In this document: in pieces, positions 21,632 through 32,200 of the stretch
Layout of the letters: each line of letters begins with the position of its first letter
Position numbering within the stretch: position 1 is the stretch's first letter
Assembly: GCA_023053685.1 (NCBI GenBank)
Contig: JALIGW010000002.1
Location: forward strand, 255,798,346-255,862,345
Direction: 5' to 3'
DNA length: 64,000 nucleotides
Source: Diadophis punctatus similis
Taxonomy: Eukaryota; Chordata; Lepidosauria; Squamata; Dipsadidae
The notes under the pieces: generated by a model
Told to the model about the DNA's origin: nothing
Database searches by the model: none
The model's input: only the letters and a program-made list of their open reading frames with translations
Position numbers and translations under genes: made by a program

Positions 21632-23487
21632 AATGAAATTCAGGTTCTGGAGAACCAGTAACAGAAATTTTGAGTAGTTCGGAGAACCGGCAAATACCAC
21701 CTCTGGCTGGCCCCAGAGTGGGGTGGGAATGGAGATTTTATTTATTTATTTATTTATTTATTAAGAGTTCTTATAGGCCGCCCAATCCCTTGGGACTCAG
21801 GGCGGCTTACAGCAGAGATTAGAACTACAGATTAAAAAAGGCATTTAAAAACATCATATTACAATATAAAAAACCATTCATCCTTGGGGGAATCATCTCT
21901 TCACCCCGCCTGCCGGAAGAGCCACGTTTTTACTGCCTTGCGGAAGGCCAGTAGGGTGGGGATAGTCCGGATCTCTGGCGGGAGTTGGTTCCAGAGAGAT
22001 GGGGCTCCCACAGAGAAGGCCCTCCCCCGTGGGCCCGCCAGCCGGCATTGTTTGGCAGACGGGACCTGGAGGAGGCCCTCTCTGTGGGACCTCACTGGTC
22101 GTAGGGAGGAATGTGGCAGGATGCGGTCCCGAAGATAACCTGGCCCTGAGCCATGTAGGGCTTTAAAGGTCAAAACCAACACCTTGAATTGCGACCGGAG
22201 ACCAATGGGTAGCCAATGCAGCTGGCGGAGGATGGGTGTTACGTGGGTGTATCTCGGTACACCCACCACAGCTCGCGCAGCTGCATTCTGTACCAATTGT
22301 AGTCTCCGGATGCTCTTCGAGGGTAGCCCCATGTAGAGCCCGTTACAGTAGTCAAGCCGTGAGGTGACAAGGGCATGAGTGACTGTGAGCAAAGCCTCCC
22401 TCTCCAAGTAGGGTCGCAATTGGTGCACAAGACGTACCTGTGCAAAGGTCCCCCTAGCCACAGCTGAAAGATGTTGCTCCAATTTAAGCTGTGGATCTAG
22501 GAGGACACCCAAATTGCGGACCTGTTCTGAGGGAGTCAATTTTTCTCCCCCAAGAACCAAGGAGGGACAGTCGACATAATCCTTGGGAGGCAATATCCAA
22601 AGCCACTCAGTCTTGTCTGGGTTGAGCCTGAGTCTATTCACTCCCATCCAGACCCTTACATCGTCCAGGCAGCGGCACATTACATTAACTGCTTCACTGA
22701 ACTGACACGGAGTGGAGATGTACAACTGGGTATCATCAGCATACTGCTGATACCTCACCCCGTGTCGTCGGATGATCTCACCCAACGGTTTCATGTAAAT
22801 GTTGAACAGGATGGGAGAGAGGACCGAGCCCTGTGGCACCCCGCAAAGCAGGGGCCTAGGGGCTGACCTCTGCCCTCCTGTCAACACCGACTGCGTCCTG
22901 TCGGAGAGAAAGGAGGAGAACCACCGAAGAACGGTGCCCCCCACTCCCATCTCCCCGAGACGACGCAGAAGGATACCATGGTCGATAGTATCGAAAGCCG
23001 CTGAGAGGTCAAGTAACACCAAGATGGAGGAATGACCTCCATCTCGGGCTCGCCAGAGATCATCCATCAGAGCGACCAAAGCAGTCTCCGTACTGTAGCC
23101 GTGCCTGAAACCCGATTGAAAGGGATCCAGATAATCCGTTTCCTCCAATAACCGCAGGAGTTGGAGCGACACCACTTTCTCGACAACTTTACCCACGAAG
23201 GGTAAGTTGGAGACTGGACGGAAGTTCTTTAAATCCGCTGGGTCCAGGGAAGGCTTCTTGAGGAGGGGCCTCACCACCGCAGCTTTTAAGGGCTGCGGGA
23301 TGGACCCCTCTCTCAAATATTTTGCAATAGCCTTCCCCCAGGAGTGGGGAGAGAATGGGGATTTTGCAATATCCTTCCCCTGAAGTGGGGTGGGAATGGA
23401 GATTTTGCAGTATCCTTCCCCTGCCATGTCCACCAAGCCACGCCCACAGAACAGATAGGGAAAATTTTTGAATTTCACCGGAGCCAC
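21632..23487. mobile_element. Non-autonomous DNA element split by an L2 insertion
   Basis: The left piece (GAAATTCAGGTTCTGGAGAA ... GGGGTGGGAATGGAGATTTT) and right piece (GATTTTGCAATATCCTTCCC ... GAATTTCACCGG) are two parts of one repeat with inverted ends (GAAATTCA / TGAATTTC). A related uninterrupted copy lies at 48885-49108. The TSD is not resolved. Confidence 0.6.
21736..23335 (-). mobile_element. L2/CR1-type LINE, long copy with intact reverse transcriptase frame
   Basis: A 528-codon minus frame (21901-23487) holds the L2 reverse transcriptase: DPADLKNFRPVSNLPFVGKV, VLLDLSAAFDTIDHGILLRR, GVPQGSVLSPILFNIYMKPL and the catalytic QYADDTQLYI, then the C-terminal domain. The endonuclease is missing (5' truncation at about 23335). 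The first about 50 codons of the frame come from the host DNA element, not from L2. The 3' end is an ATTT tail at 21738-21762. Confidence 0.92.
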
Positions 23488-23699
23488 GTAGTCATAAATT
23501 CAAACATAACAACTATGCTGGTCTTACATCAGTTGGTCAATTCCACTTGTAATTATTAATCAAATCCTCTGATCATAAAGCACAATGTCAAATGATTATG
23601 TGATTTCTTGAGACTTCCACATTGACTTTATTTATGAGAAGCTGGCTTATTTAATGTTTGATTATTGTGCCCTGAAATCAGGGCCAGCTCTTGTGACTA

Positions 23700-24035
23700 T
23701 AGAGACATGTAGTCCTTGATTTACTACAATTGGATTGGAACTTTCACTGCAAAGCAATTGGTCACTAAGCGAGTAACGGCAAATTTTTGACCTTTTTTGC
23801 CTCAGTTAAATGAATCCATTGGCTGGCTGACTGGGAAGGTCACAAAAGGTAAGCACACACGACACCACGATGCTGCTCAACTCTTGTAAAATACATGCCA
23901 GCTGTCAAGCACCCTAAATTGCAATCATGCAGTGGTTGTAAGTGTGAAGATTGACCGTGTCACTTTGTTCAGTGCCGTCGTAACTTTGAAAGGTCGCTAA
24001 AACAAATGGTGGTAAAAGGAGGATTACCTGTAGAG
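23700..24035. mobile_element. TIR MITE, family TAGTCCTTGACTTAC
   Basis: The left end GTAGTCCTTGATTTACTACA and the right end GGAGGATTACCTG are poorly preserved inverted ends. Internal text (GGTCACTAAGCGAGTAAC, GCAATCATGCAGTGGTTGTA) matches the family also seen at 28366-28815 and 50030-50118. Confidence 0.6.
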
Positions 24036-24860
24036 ATTTTGCCCAAGATAATCTCTCCCTAACTGGCTCCTTCAGATTTTCCAACAGCGCCCCACTGCCC
24101 CTGTAGCCAAGGCTATTTGGTGGATGGCACTCTGCTAAGAGAAGCCATGAGAAGCTGCTAAAACTACCTCAAGTAGAAAAGATCAAATAAAGATTAGTAT
24201 AGTCACTTAGGCACCCCCTATGTGGAAGTAAGAAAATGTGCCCAGAGACCAAGCAAAACTGGCCCAAAGTCATGACTTCCTATTGGGTATCTTGAACCAA
24301 TTAAAACTGCTAGTATAATCTGAGATCTGTGAGGTTTATAAGCTTGTTGGTGTGAGGGCCCACCAGAGATACCTTGGTTTGTTCTTGTAGTCCCCAGTGC
24401 GGATTTTTTTTTAACCTCTTGTTACGGAAATAAAAGTTTTAAAGATATTCCTTCCCACCTCTGTGATTATTGGCTACTCACACCAGACGAAACAAACCTC
24501 TCACCTTGGGGCTGCATGCACCCTGCAGCTCATCCGCCTCTTTCACAGAGCCCGATTCTCCTTTTATGGCCCTTCCTTCCGCCTGGAGGGAGTTGAGAAA
24601 ATTTAGCTTTGTGGAGGCCGGGTTGGAAGACCACCAGGAGATCCTATGTTCTCACAGGGAAGCTACCGAAGGCTTTCCAGGGTCTGAGGGGAAAAAAGGC
24701 CCCAGAGATCCCCTTGACTGGACCAAGGAGATCACCAGATGGTCACTTATGTCAAAGCTCTCTCTCTCTCTCTCAGGCCTCAAGCCCAAGGTTGCCTCTC
24801 CTCAGGTGGAGTTTGTGTGTGTGTGTATGAGAGTGTGTTTATTGTATGTCTTTCCTCAGA
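24036..24860. other. Unassigned sequence, possibly LTR-derived
   Basis: An AATAAAAG at about 24430 after a T-rich stretch, with GGTTTATAAGCTTG upstream, looks LTR-like, but no TG...CA ends with a target duplication could be matched. Open frames at 24470-24937 show no family signature. Confidence 0.3.
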
Positions 24861-25285
24861 ACGAGGAGGGAGATTCGTGCCCAGCGGAGAAGCGGCTGAG
24901 GCGAATCCGAGATTCCCGTTTCCCGCCAAAAACCTGACAGGCTTTTCTCGACCGCCATTGGCTCGCCAGGCTCACATGATCCGACGGGCTTCCCCCCCCC
25001 ATCCATGCTCCATCTCCAACAGAATGCCTGCAGCCTATCGGCTACCTATAGTCGGGAGAGTCACCCGAACTCGCTCGGAGCGCTACTGAGCATGCGCAAC
25101 GCTCAGATGGGCGCGAGATAGCAGAGCGTGCGGTTATCCTGCCGGAGCTCTTCCGACTTGCTGCTGATGGAAGGGTAGAGGCGCCGAGGGGCTGTAGCTC
25201 TAGTGGAGCCTTCCTCCCGCAGCCTTGAACCGGCATCCTGCCTTTCACCCTTTCTTCTCCAGAGAGGCGAAATTAAACCCGGGGA
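24860..25285. promoter_or_regulatory. CpG-rich stretch (possible CpG island)
   Basis: CpG density is high (GCGAATCCGAGATTCCCG, GAACTCGCTCGGAGCGC). An inverted CCAAT box lies in CCGCCATTGGCTCG (about 24950-24963), and GCATGCGCA near 25092 is NRF1-like. No first exon is recognised on either strand, so the gene served is unknown. Confidence 0.4.
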
Positions 25286-26100
25286 AAGCAAAAATCAGCG
25301 TCTCTTTTTGTCCTTCTGCAACTCCTTCTGCCCTTCCTTTTAAAAGAAGCCTTTCCTGATCTCTGAGTGACTGAGTACACGAAGGGCGAAATGTATACTT
25401 GCAGCACTTTCGAGTTTTATTCTTTTATCCTTTATTAGAGCAAATAAAAGCCATGGGGGTTGAATCTAAAAAGAACAGCAACTGAGATGAAGCTCCTGTG
25501 AAACCGAAGCTGAATGAAGAGATGGAGAAACGTGGGGGGGGGGGGGATCCAAAGCAGGGAAGAGATTGGAGCTTTCTTGGGCAGAGAGCAATGGATCCCC
25601 GAGATCACCTCTCAGGAATGTGGGGCAGGTGGGGGGGAAATCCCAGAATGGCTAGTATGTACAGAGGATTTGGATCTGTTGTTCTCCAGGCTTGGCTGTG
25701 TTTCAACACAACTGGTGGCCGGGCACAGAAGTCTCTCCCTGGGGAGATGGAACATTGAAACAATGGAGGGGTGTATCTTCAGGAGGGGGACAGTACATGT
25801 CACGATGTGAATTTTGATTGTCAGCTGAGACTCTATGGTATTTAGTCATTCCTAGCAAAGCTAGCAAAGCAGACACGTCATGAGTGATCTGCGCATGTAC
25901 AACATTCCTTTGCATTCTTTTTTCTCTTCTATGTCCTCTCCCGAGGGAGGACGTATTTAGATAGCAGAGATGTAGCTATTAAGATTTATGGTTTTTATAT
26001 TCTTTTCTACTGAAATAAATATTTTATTACTTAGACTGTATAATCGGGTTTTATTTCGTAAGGATTAGTTTTCAAGGAAAAAGATCTTATCACCTCTAGC
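25285..26100. other. Unassigned sequence with LTR-like 3' half
   Basis: CTACTGAAATAAATATTTTATTA near 26008-26030 is repeated at 47517-47540 (ACCGAAATAAATATTTTATTA), so this is part of an interspersed, LTR-like repeat. Nothing coding is supported. Confidence 0.35.
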
Positions 26101-26124
26101 CGTAATTTCTCCACCCGTCAGTAC

Positions 26125-26505
26125 AGGTACTCCTAGACTTACAAGTTTGTTTAGTGACTGTTCAAAGTTACAACAGCACTGAAAAAGGTGACTTGGCGGC
26201 CCGACCCGATGGGGGAGTGGCAGGTGCATGCATGCACGTACACCTCCATTTGTGTGAGCAGCGGGTGCATGCACACCCTGTACATGTGAATGGAGCTTAG
26301 CGTGCAAGCGCCCTCCACTCGCGTGAGTAGAGGTTAACAAATGCTTCTCCGCTTTTGTGTGTAAAGTTCCTTTCACGAGTGCAGGTCCGGCCGCACCTGT
26401 CACACACACAAATGGAGCTGCACACACGTGTCTCCGCCTGCTACTAACATAACACGCCATGCTGGGCCAGGCTGCCAAGCTGAAAAGGTTGGGTACCGCT
26501 GAATT
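26125..26505. mobile_element. Composite MITE sequence (TAGTCCT family head, hAT-like right end)
   Basis: AGGTACTCCTAGACTTACAA and GTTCAAAGTTACAACAGCAC match the TAGTCCTTGACTTAC family. The right end GGTTGGGTACCGCTG resembles a hAT end (CAGCGGTACCCAACC). The body is GC-rich with several GCATGCA stretches. Confidence 0.5.
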
Positions 26506-26787
26506 AGAGGTTCCAGGAGGAATATGGTCTGTACCCGTGTCAGGCAAAGGGGTTCCTTTCAGAGATGCTCAGGTTTTGTCCCTCCTCGTCTGAAGTCATG
26601 GAAACTCTGTCTTCATGTCTGGAAGATTCATCATGTCCTTTTCATGTGGCTGAGCTCACTTACCCAAGCACCTCAACTGCACCAGCCTTTGGATGCCTTC
26701 CCCTCACTGGGCATCTTCCTCCAGGAATTCTGGGCCCTCCCCAAGACCCAGTGCAAAAGAGGAGGTGCACAAAAGGTCCAGCAAAAT

Positions 26788-26793
26788 TTTATT
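26788..26793 (-). terminator. PFDN6 polyadenylation signal (AATAAA)
   Basis: The minus-strand AATAAA lies about 75 nt beyond the PFDN6 stop codon, a normal distance for a short 3' UTR. Confidence 0.7.
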
Positions 26794-26865
26794 CGAAGGG
26801 ATCGAAAAGGCCCGAATAGCAGGCCTGGGCACCGGCCGGCTCATCCCTCCCTCCATGCTGCCCCT

Positions 26866-26986
26866 TCAGGTCTTGACGGACACCTTGCCTTGGGTCCGCT
26901 GGAACTCCTGTTGCAGCCGGCCCAGGGCCTCCCGATGCTGCTCCGACTTCCGCTCGTAGTCCTGAATCTGAGCATCGTAGCGCTTG
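26866..26986 (-). CDS. PFDN6: PFDN6 coding exon 4
   Basis: 121 nt, acceptor TACGCAG|C, ending in a stop at 26868-26866. Reads KRYDAQIQDYERKSEQHREA and ending GKVSVKT, the C-terminal coiled-coil helix. Confidence 0.95.
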
Positions 26987-28225
26987 CTGCGTAGAGAGAA
27001 TCGGGCCAGTGAGCGCCCGAGCGTGGGGAGAAGCTCCAGAAGAGCTGTGGGGAGCCCAAGGTAGACTGCCTCGGGAGCTGGAGGGCCCACCCAGGAACCC
27101 CCGCCCACTCACATCTCTCCTGTGATGTACTCCAGCCTCTTTCCCACGGTTGCTTTGGCTTCCTCCGTGTCCTGCTTCACCAGCACCGGCCCGATGAGCT
27201 TGTAGACAGAGTTAGAGGAGTCCAGCAGGTCTAATTCCTAGAGGGGGAGAAGGAGGAGGAGGAGGGCTGTTGCCGAAAGGGAGCCCAGGGGAGGGGAAAG
27301 GGGGGAACCAGCCCTGCCCTCACCTCCTTCACCACATGGTTCTCCGTCAACTGAGCCTCCAGCTTCTGACGGGCTGTCATGCATTTGCTCATATCTGCGA
27401 GGAGGGGAAGAGAAGAGACACCCCCCTTTTGGTTAGGGTCCTATACCTGGAACCTTCTTGGCTTCCTGAACCTCTTTCCAGCAGCCATACCCCCTCGGGT
27501 CCAGAGGAGAGGGAATCGGGAGAGGGACGGGGTTCTTTGGGCCTCCCAATACTGCTGAAAGGCTCAACCTCTCAGATGGAGGAGAGGACTCGGGGCCCCT
27601 CTGAGGCCATCCCCACCTTTGTGAACCCTTCCAACACAGTCAGCAGGGGGGCCCTTCTGTGTGTGTGTGGGGGTCACAACGCTGATTCCTTCTGTCTTCT
27701 GCACCAGCTCTCCAGGATGCAAGATAGGCTCTGGCTGGTTTGGGGAAGCCACCCAGAAGGTCGAAGGAAGGAGTGGAACCATGCTCCAGCGCTCTTAAGA
27801 GCCCCGCTGAAGGGCGAAGATGCCATGGGGAGATGAGGGCGAGAAGGCGCCAGTGGGCATCCAGATAGCTTCGCCAGCCATTGTAGACCCACCTTAACAG
27901 GCTGTGAGTAGATGTTTGGTGGCCACACCAAGTGTAGGACGACGGCTCCTATTGTTTTCATGCAGCCAGGCTGGTGGGCTGCTGGCTGGGGAGGATGGGC
28001 GCTGCGGGTTCAACACATCTGCCTGGGCCCCGACTGGGAAGCCGTTTTAAAAACTGTGTTTCTAAAATGGCTGCCACCTCCAGAGAGCAGGGTCCTGCGG
28101 AATGGCCAGGAGCAACTGGGAGGAATGGGAAGACCCCGCAGGGTCCGGAGGAGGTTCTGACCTTTCTGCAGCTGCTGATATTTCTCTAACTCCGCCTGTA
28201 GCTTCTTCTGCAGAGCTTCACCCAT
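26866..28225 (-). CDS. PFDN6: Prefoldin subunit 6 (4 coding exons)
   Basis: Minus-strand coding exons, in order: 28225-28162, 27394-27324, 27237-27113 and 26986-26866. All have GT-AG junctions, and the joined frame is 126 codons plus stop (the mammalian protein is about 129). The product is a beta-type prefoldin subunit: an N-terminal coiled-coil helix (KKLQAELEKYQQLQK), a central beta-hairpin segment (VYKLIGPVLVKQDTEEAKAT) and a C-terminal helix (HREALGRLQQEFQRTQGK). The cytosolic prefoldin hexamer hands unfolded actin and tubulin to the CCT/TRiC chaperonin. In mammals the gene lies in the extended MHC class II region, which fits the class II beta gene about 4 kb away in divergent orientation. 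An upstream 5' UTR exon may lie in the CpG island at 30050-30560. No disruption is seen. Confidence 0.95.
27113..27237 (-). CDS. PFDN6: PFDN6 coding exon 3
   Basis: 125 nt, acceptor CCTCTAG|GAA, donor GAGAT|GTGAGT (phase 2). Reads ELDLLDSSNSVYKLIGPVLV and KQDTEEAKATVGKRLEYITG: the hairpin region and start of the second helix. Confidence 0.95.
27324..27394 (-). CDS. PFDN6: PFDN6 coding exon 2
   Basis: 71 nt, acceptor CTCGCAG|AT, donor AAGGAG|GTGAGG. Reads MSKCMTARQKLEAQLTENHV and VKE, a conserved family block (QKLEAQLTEN-VKE). Confidence 0.95.
28162..28225 (-). CDS. PFDN6: PFDN6 coding exon 1
   Basis: ATG at 28225-28223, reading MGEALQKKLQAELEKYQQLQ; donor CAGAAAG|GTCAGA, phase 1. An upstream in-frame ATG (MREKPEEPRH...) exists, but the chosen one aligns with the family start. 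Confidence 0.92.
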
Positions 28226-28365
28226 TGTGTCTTTCTCTCCTTGCATATGCCGAGGCTCCTCTGGTTTCTCTCTCACGCTAGAATAAAGGACAGAAGAACG
28301 TCAATCATCTGTTACATTGAATATTACATCCAGGGGTGCTTCCTTCCCAGCAGTTTCACAGTATA

Positions 28366-28815
28366 GATTGTCCTCCACTTACAACAGTTGGTTTAGTGAC
28401 CGTTCAAAGTTACAACGGCACTGAAAAAGTGACTTATGACCACTTATGACCGTTGCAGCATCCCCATGGTCACATGATTTACATTCGGATGCTTGACAAC
28501 TGGTTCACATTTATGACAGTCGCGGTGTCTGACTGGATCCCCACCCCACCCCGTCACAACTGATGACGTTTCTTGGATGAGGAACGAAATGTCACGCGCT
28601 TTCCCGCTTTTGCGGCCTTCCGACAAGTAAAGCCGATGGGGAAGCCAGATTCACTTAACAGCCCCGTGTTCACTAATTTAACAACTGCGGTGATTCACTT
28701 AACAACGGTGGCAAGAAAAGTCATAAAAATGGGACAAAACTCACTTCACAAATTTCTCACTTAGCAATGTCAATTCTGAGCTCAATTGTGGTTGTAAGTC
28801 AAGGACTACCTGTAT
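28366..28815. mobile_element. TIR MITE, family TAGTCCTTGACTTAC, longest copy
   Basis: The left end GATTGTCCTCCACTTACAAC is inverted at the right end (GGTTGTAAGTCAAGGACTAC). GACCGTTCAAAGTTACAACG and AACTCACTTCACAAATTTCT are typical of the family. It is flanked by TATA-like sequence on both sides. Confidence 0.7.
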
Positions 28816-28819
28816 ATGT

Positions 28820-28876
28820 ATGTGTGTAAGGATAGAGATGATTGATAGATAGATAGATGATAGATGATAGATAGAT

Positions 28877-28950
<74 letters not shown>

Positions 28951-29249
28951 TAGAAATAATAATAGAGAGATAATAGAGATGATAGAGGAAATAGAGATGA
29001 TAGATAGATAGATAGATAGATAGATGATAGATAGATATAGATAGATGATAGAAATAGAAATAATAATACAGAGAGATAATAGAGATTAGAGGAAATAGAG
29101 ATGATAGATAGATAGATGATCGATAGATATAGAAATAGAGATAATACAGAGAGATAATAGATGATAGAGGAAATAGAGCTGATAGATAGATAGATATGGA
29201 AATAGGGATAATATAGAGAGATAATAGAGATGATAGAGGAAATAGAGAT

Positions 29250-29305
<56 letters not shown>

Positions 29306-29356
29306 TAGAAATAGAGATAATACAGAGAGATAATAGATGATAGAGGAAATAGAGAT

Positions 29357-29407
<51 letters not shown>

Positions 29408-29492
29408 GATAGAGAGAGAGAGATAGAGAGAGAGAGAGATAGAGAGATAGAGAGATAGATAAAGAGAGAGACAGACAGACAGACAGAGATGA
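28820..29492. repeat. GATA/GACA (Bkm-like) satellite array
   Basis: About 670 bp of GATA tetramers occur in several blocks separated by a recurring GAAATAGAGATGATAGA unit. Long uninterrupted GATA runs lie at 28875-28948, 29250-29303 and 29357-29407. A GACAGACAGACA block closes the array at 29470. The higher-order unit is about 100-120 bp. Confidence 0.95.
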
Positions 29493-29697
29493 TAATGGCT
29501 CTTCCTGCAGGCAGGGGTTTGAGACTAGTTTTTATCCGTGATCTCCCCCAGTATGTATGTTGTTGAATGTTTTTTAACTTTTTTAATGTTTTAAAATTGT
29601 TTTTAAATGAATGTTTATTGTTTAGTGTTCTTTTAAAATGTTAAACGCCGCCCTGAGTCCTTAGGGAGTAGGGCGGCATAGAAGAACCTAAAATAAA
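29493..29697 (+). mobile_element. L2/CR1-type LINE 3' end
   Basis: GGCTCTTCCTGCAGGCAGGG, the 3' UTR, and CGCCGCCCTGAGTCCTTAGG then an AAATAAAGAAAG tail. Only the last codons of ORF2 remain. Confidence 0.75.
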
Positions 29698-29698
29698 G

Positions 29699-29761
<63 letters not shown>

Positions 29762-29818
29762 CCGGTAGATACATATATATATAAACATACATACACACAC
29801 ACACACACACACACGTGT
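29693..29818. repeat. (AG)n and (AC)n microsatellites on a LINE tail
   Basis: An AAAGAAAG tail passes into about 30 AG dinucleotides (29703-29760), then ATATAT and a (AC)n run (29793-29814). Confidence 0.95.
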
Positions 29819-30049
29819 ATATGTATAAATAAAATAATAATAAATTCCACATTGGAGGGCTCAGCCGCTGCATCTCTACAAAATAATAAATTTGGTAGAT
29901 TTTTTCCCCCAAACTGCCACAAGTATAGCTGAGGCTCCAGAAGGAGATGGGCCCATGCTGCACAGCCCGGGGGATGATGTAGCACCCAAAGGGCAACTCC
30001 CCTCCCCCCACCAGCCAAGGGGAGGGAGCGCCTGCGTTTCTTGGGGAGG

Positions 30050-30560
30050 ATGGGACTTGTAGTACAGCCCCCCCCAAAGGGAGAAGCTCTTCCTTTTCTA
30101 CCAGCCGAGGCAGACGGAGTTCAGCCGGCCAGGATGATGGGAGATGTAGCCCGTTAACCGCCGCCCGCTGCCACCGCCGCCTGCCTGGGGATAATGGACT
30201 GTGCAGTCCTGCAGCTAGACAGGGGGGGCCCTCAAACTTCTTTTGAGGGTCCCCCCGAGAAGGGGAGGGAAGCCCCGCTTCGCAGGGGGAGGATGGGAAC
30301 GGCAGTCTCACCTCGGAACCGCGCGACGCCCGCCAACCGCCCCGTCCCCGCGGATACCGGCCGCCGATCTCACCTCGAGGGGAGGGGGTGGTGGAAAAAC
30401 CCAGCAAACCGGAAGCCGAGGACGCTACCGTGGAGCCACTTCCGCCCGATCCCAAGATGGCGGGCGGGGGGGGGCGCGCGCGCGATGGATTATCGCGTAG
30501 GCGGGGGCCGCTGCGGCGGCCACGTGACCTGACGGCCCCGCCCTCGCAGAGCCCGCGAGG
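30050..30560. promoter_or_regulatory. CpG island, probable PFDN6 promoter region
   Basis: CpG is dense (GCGCGACGCCCGCCAACCGC, GGCGCGCGCGCGATGG). CCCAAGATGGCGGGCGG at about 30452-30468 is a YY1-like element typical of housekeeping promoters close to the start site. It lies about 2 kb 5' of the first PFDN6 coding exon. A divergent transcript on + is possible (in mammals PFDN6 is head-to-head with WDR46), but no WDR46 exon is seen. Confidence 0.5.
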
Positions 30561-30664
30561 CTTTCAAATGCCGCCTTTTTTTTTTTTTTGGCAAAGAGCC
30601 CTATTTGCATTTTCGGTTTTATTTTTATTTTTTTTCTGGGTGGGCGAGAAATTGGAGTCAGTAG

Positions 30665-30799
30665 CAGTGTTTCTCAACCTTGGCAGTTTGAAGATGTGTG
30701 GACTTCAACTCCCAGAATTCCCCAGCCAGCAACGCTGGCTGGGGAATTCTGGGAGTTGAAGTCCACACATCTTCAAACTGCCAAGGTTGAGAAACACTG
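30665..30799. mobile_element. Palindromic foldback MITE, copy 4 (CAGTGTTTCTCAACC)
   Basis: The 135-bp element has arms of about 62 bp that are almost perfectly inverted (ends CAGTGTTTCTCAACCTTGGC and its complement), centred on CCAGCAACGCTGG. Confidence 0.88.
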
Positions 30800-30974
30800 G
30801 AGTAGTTACTCCCCTCCTGCCCTGAGAGATCACTGCCTTTGTGGGAAGAGGTCGCCATGTCCCTCCTCCTCCCCTCTTTCTCCACCAACTCCTCCCTCCT
30901 CCTCCTCCTTCAGAGTCTCTGCATTCCCTGTCTGGCCTTGGTGGGTGCTGGTTTAAGCAAGCCTAAAAGGACAT

Positions 30975-31192
30975 CTAACAGATTATACAGAGTTGGAAGG
31001 GACCTTGTAGATCATCTAGTCCAACCCCCCTACACCATTTCTGACAGTTGGCAGTGTAGTCTCTTCTTGAAAGCTCCCAGTGATGAAGCTCCCACAACTT
31101 CTGAAGGAAACTTCTGTTCCATGGGTTAATTGCTCTCAGTGTCAGAAAATTTCCTCCTTATTTCTAAGTTGAATCTCTCCTTGATCAGTTGC
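30975..31192 (-). mobile_element. CR1/L3-type LINE 3' end
   Basis: CAGAGTTGGAAGGGACCTTG (3' end) and reverse of TTTCTAAGTTGAATCTCTCC (RNFLTV region). Confidence 0.75.
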
Positions 31193-31740
31193 ACCTCTAT
31201 AACTGTCTGGTTTGGTTCTGCAACCCAACAAGACAGACTTCAGAGGATAATCAGAACTGCAGAAAAAACAATTACTGCCAACCTGCCTTCCATTGAGGAC
31301 CTGTATACTGCACGAGTCAAAAAGAGGGCCGTGAAAATATTTACTGACCCCTCGCATCCTGGAGATAAACTGTTTCAACTCCTACCCTCAAAACGACGCT
31401 ACAGAGCACTGCACAGCAGGACAACTAGACACAAGAACAGTTTTTCCCCGAACGCCATCACTCTGCTAAACAAATAATTCCCTCACCACTGTCAATCTAT
31501 TCACTAGGCTGCATTACTATTACTATTAGTTTTTCTCATCATTCTTATCACCCATCTCCTCCCACTTATGACTGTATGACTGTAACTTGTTGCTTGTATC
31601 CTTACGATTTATATTAATATTGATTGTTTCCTGATTGCTTACTTGAACCCTATGACAACCATTTTTGACAACTGTATCTTTTCTTTTATGTACACTGAGA
31701 GCATATGCACCAAAGACAAATTCCTTGTGTGTCCAATCCA
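31193..31740 (+). mobile_element. Non-LTR LINE C-terminal fragment (Rex1/L2-like)
   Basis: The frame reads RIIRTAEKTITANLPSIEDL, KRAVKIFTDPSHPGDKLFQL, LPSKRRYRALHSRTTRHKNS: the C-terminal motif of a CR1-superfamily LINE. A TTGACAA...ATCTTTTC 3' UTR follows. Confidence 0.7.
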
Positions 31741-32042
31741 GTGGTGGGTTCCTACCGGTGCGGTCTTAGCTGTCTGTCGCTGCCGAGCCGAAGAAGCTGG
31801 CGGCGTTCGAGGCGCGGGGCTTCCCCCGCCCGCTTTTCCGGGATGCCGGGACGCCGCCATTTGCATTCTTTTGCCCTCTGCACAAGCGCTGCTTAAGGGG
31901 CGTGCATAAGTGCACCAGCGTGCCTACCGTCCCTGTCCTAATGTTCCCGCTTATCAGTACCCATCTTATGTATACAAACAATGTTTTATCTATGTATATT
32001 ACCAACATGTACTTGACAAATAAATAAAATAAATAAATAAAG
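31740..32042 (+). mobile_element. hAT-like fragment joined to a LINE 3' tail
   Basis: CAGTGGTGGGTTCCTACCGG is a hAT-type end of the family seen at 45340 and 51465. GGGGCGTGCATAAGTGCACC to the AATAAATAAA tail matches the 3' end of the LINE at 35390-35580 and 41405-41580. Confidence 0.55.
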
Positions 32043-32129
32043 CTCCCCCCACACCCCGCCTCAAGACTGCAAGTATCTCCCCCACCCCACTTTCTCAGCT
32101 TCTCTTTCGGATGAACTATCTCCTCCACA

Positions 32130-32200
32130 GGGTGAAAGCAAGAGAGACTCTGCCCGGAGACCGATGATGCTGCAGAAGAGAGACTTCCCATTGGTCCCTC
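32130..32200 (+). promoter_or_regulatory. MHC class II promoter module (S/X/Y boxes)
   Basis: CCCGGAGACCGATGATGCTG (32153-32172) resembles the X1-X2 box (consensus near CCTAGCAACAGATGATGTCA), bound by RFX and CREB. CCCATTGGTCC (32187-32197) is a Y box (inverted CCAAT, NF-Y). The spacing of about 17-20 bp matches class II genes. AGGGTGAAAGCAAG upstream may be the S box. The ATG of exon 1 lies about 130 bp downstream. This arrangement implies CIITA-dependent expression. Confidence 0.65.

Noticed and set aside
24470..24937. A 155-codon plus frame upstream of the CpG-rich stretch
   Set aside because: No recognisable domain, and it spans a (TC)n run and LTR-like sequence.
28820..29492. Possible CRISPR-like regular direct repeats
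   Set aside because: The units are tetranucleotides in a eukaryotic satellite, with no unique spacers and no cas genes.
30194..30759. WDR46 or another gene divergent from PFDN6 on +
   Set aside because: Mammalian synteny suggests it, but no WD-repeat or other coding signature is present in 30.2-32.0 kb.
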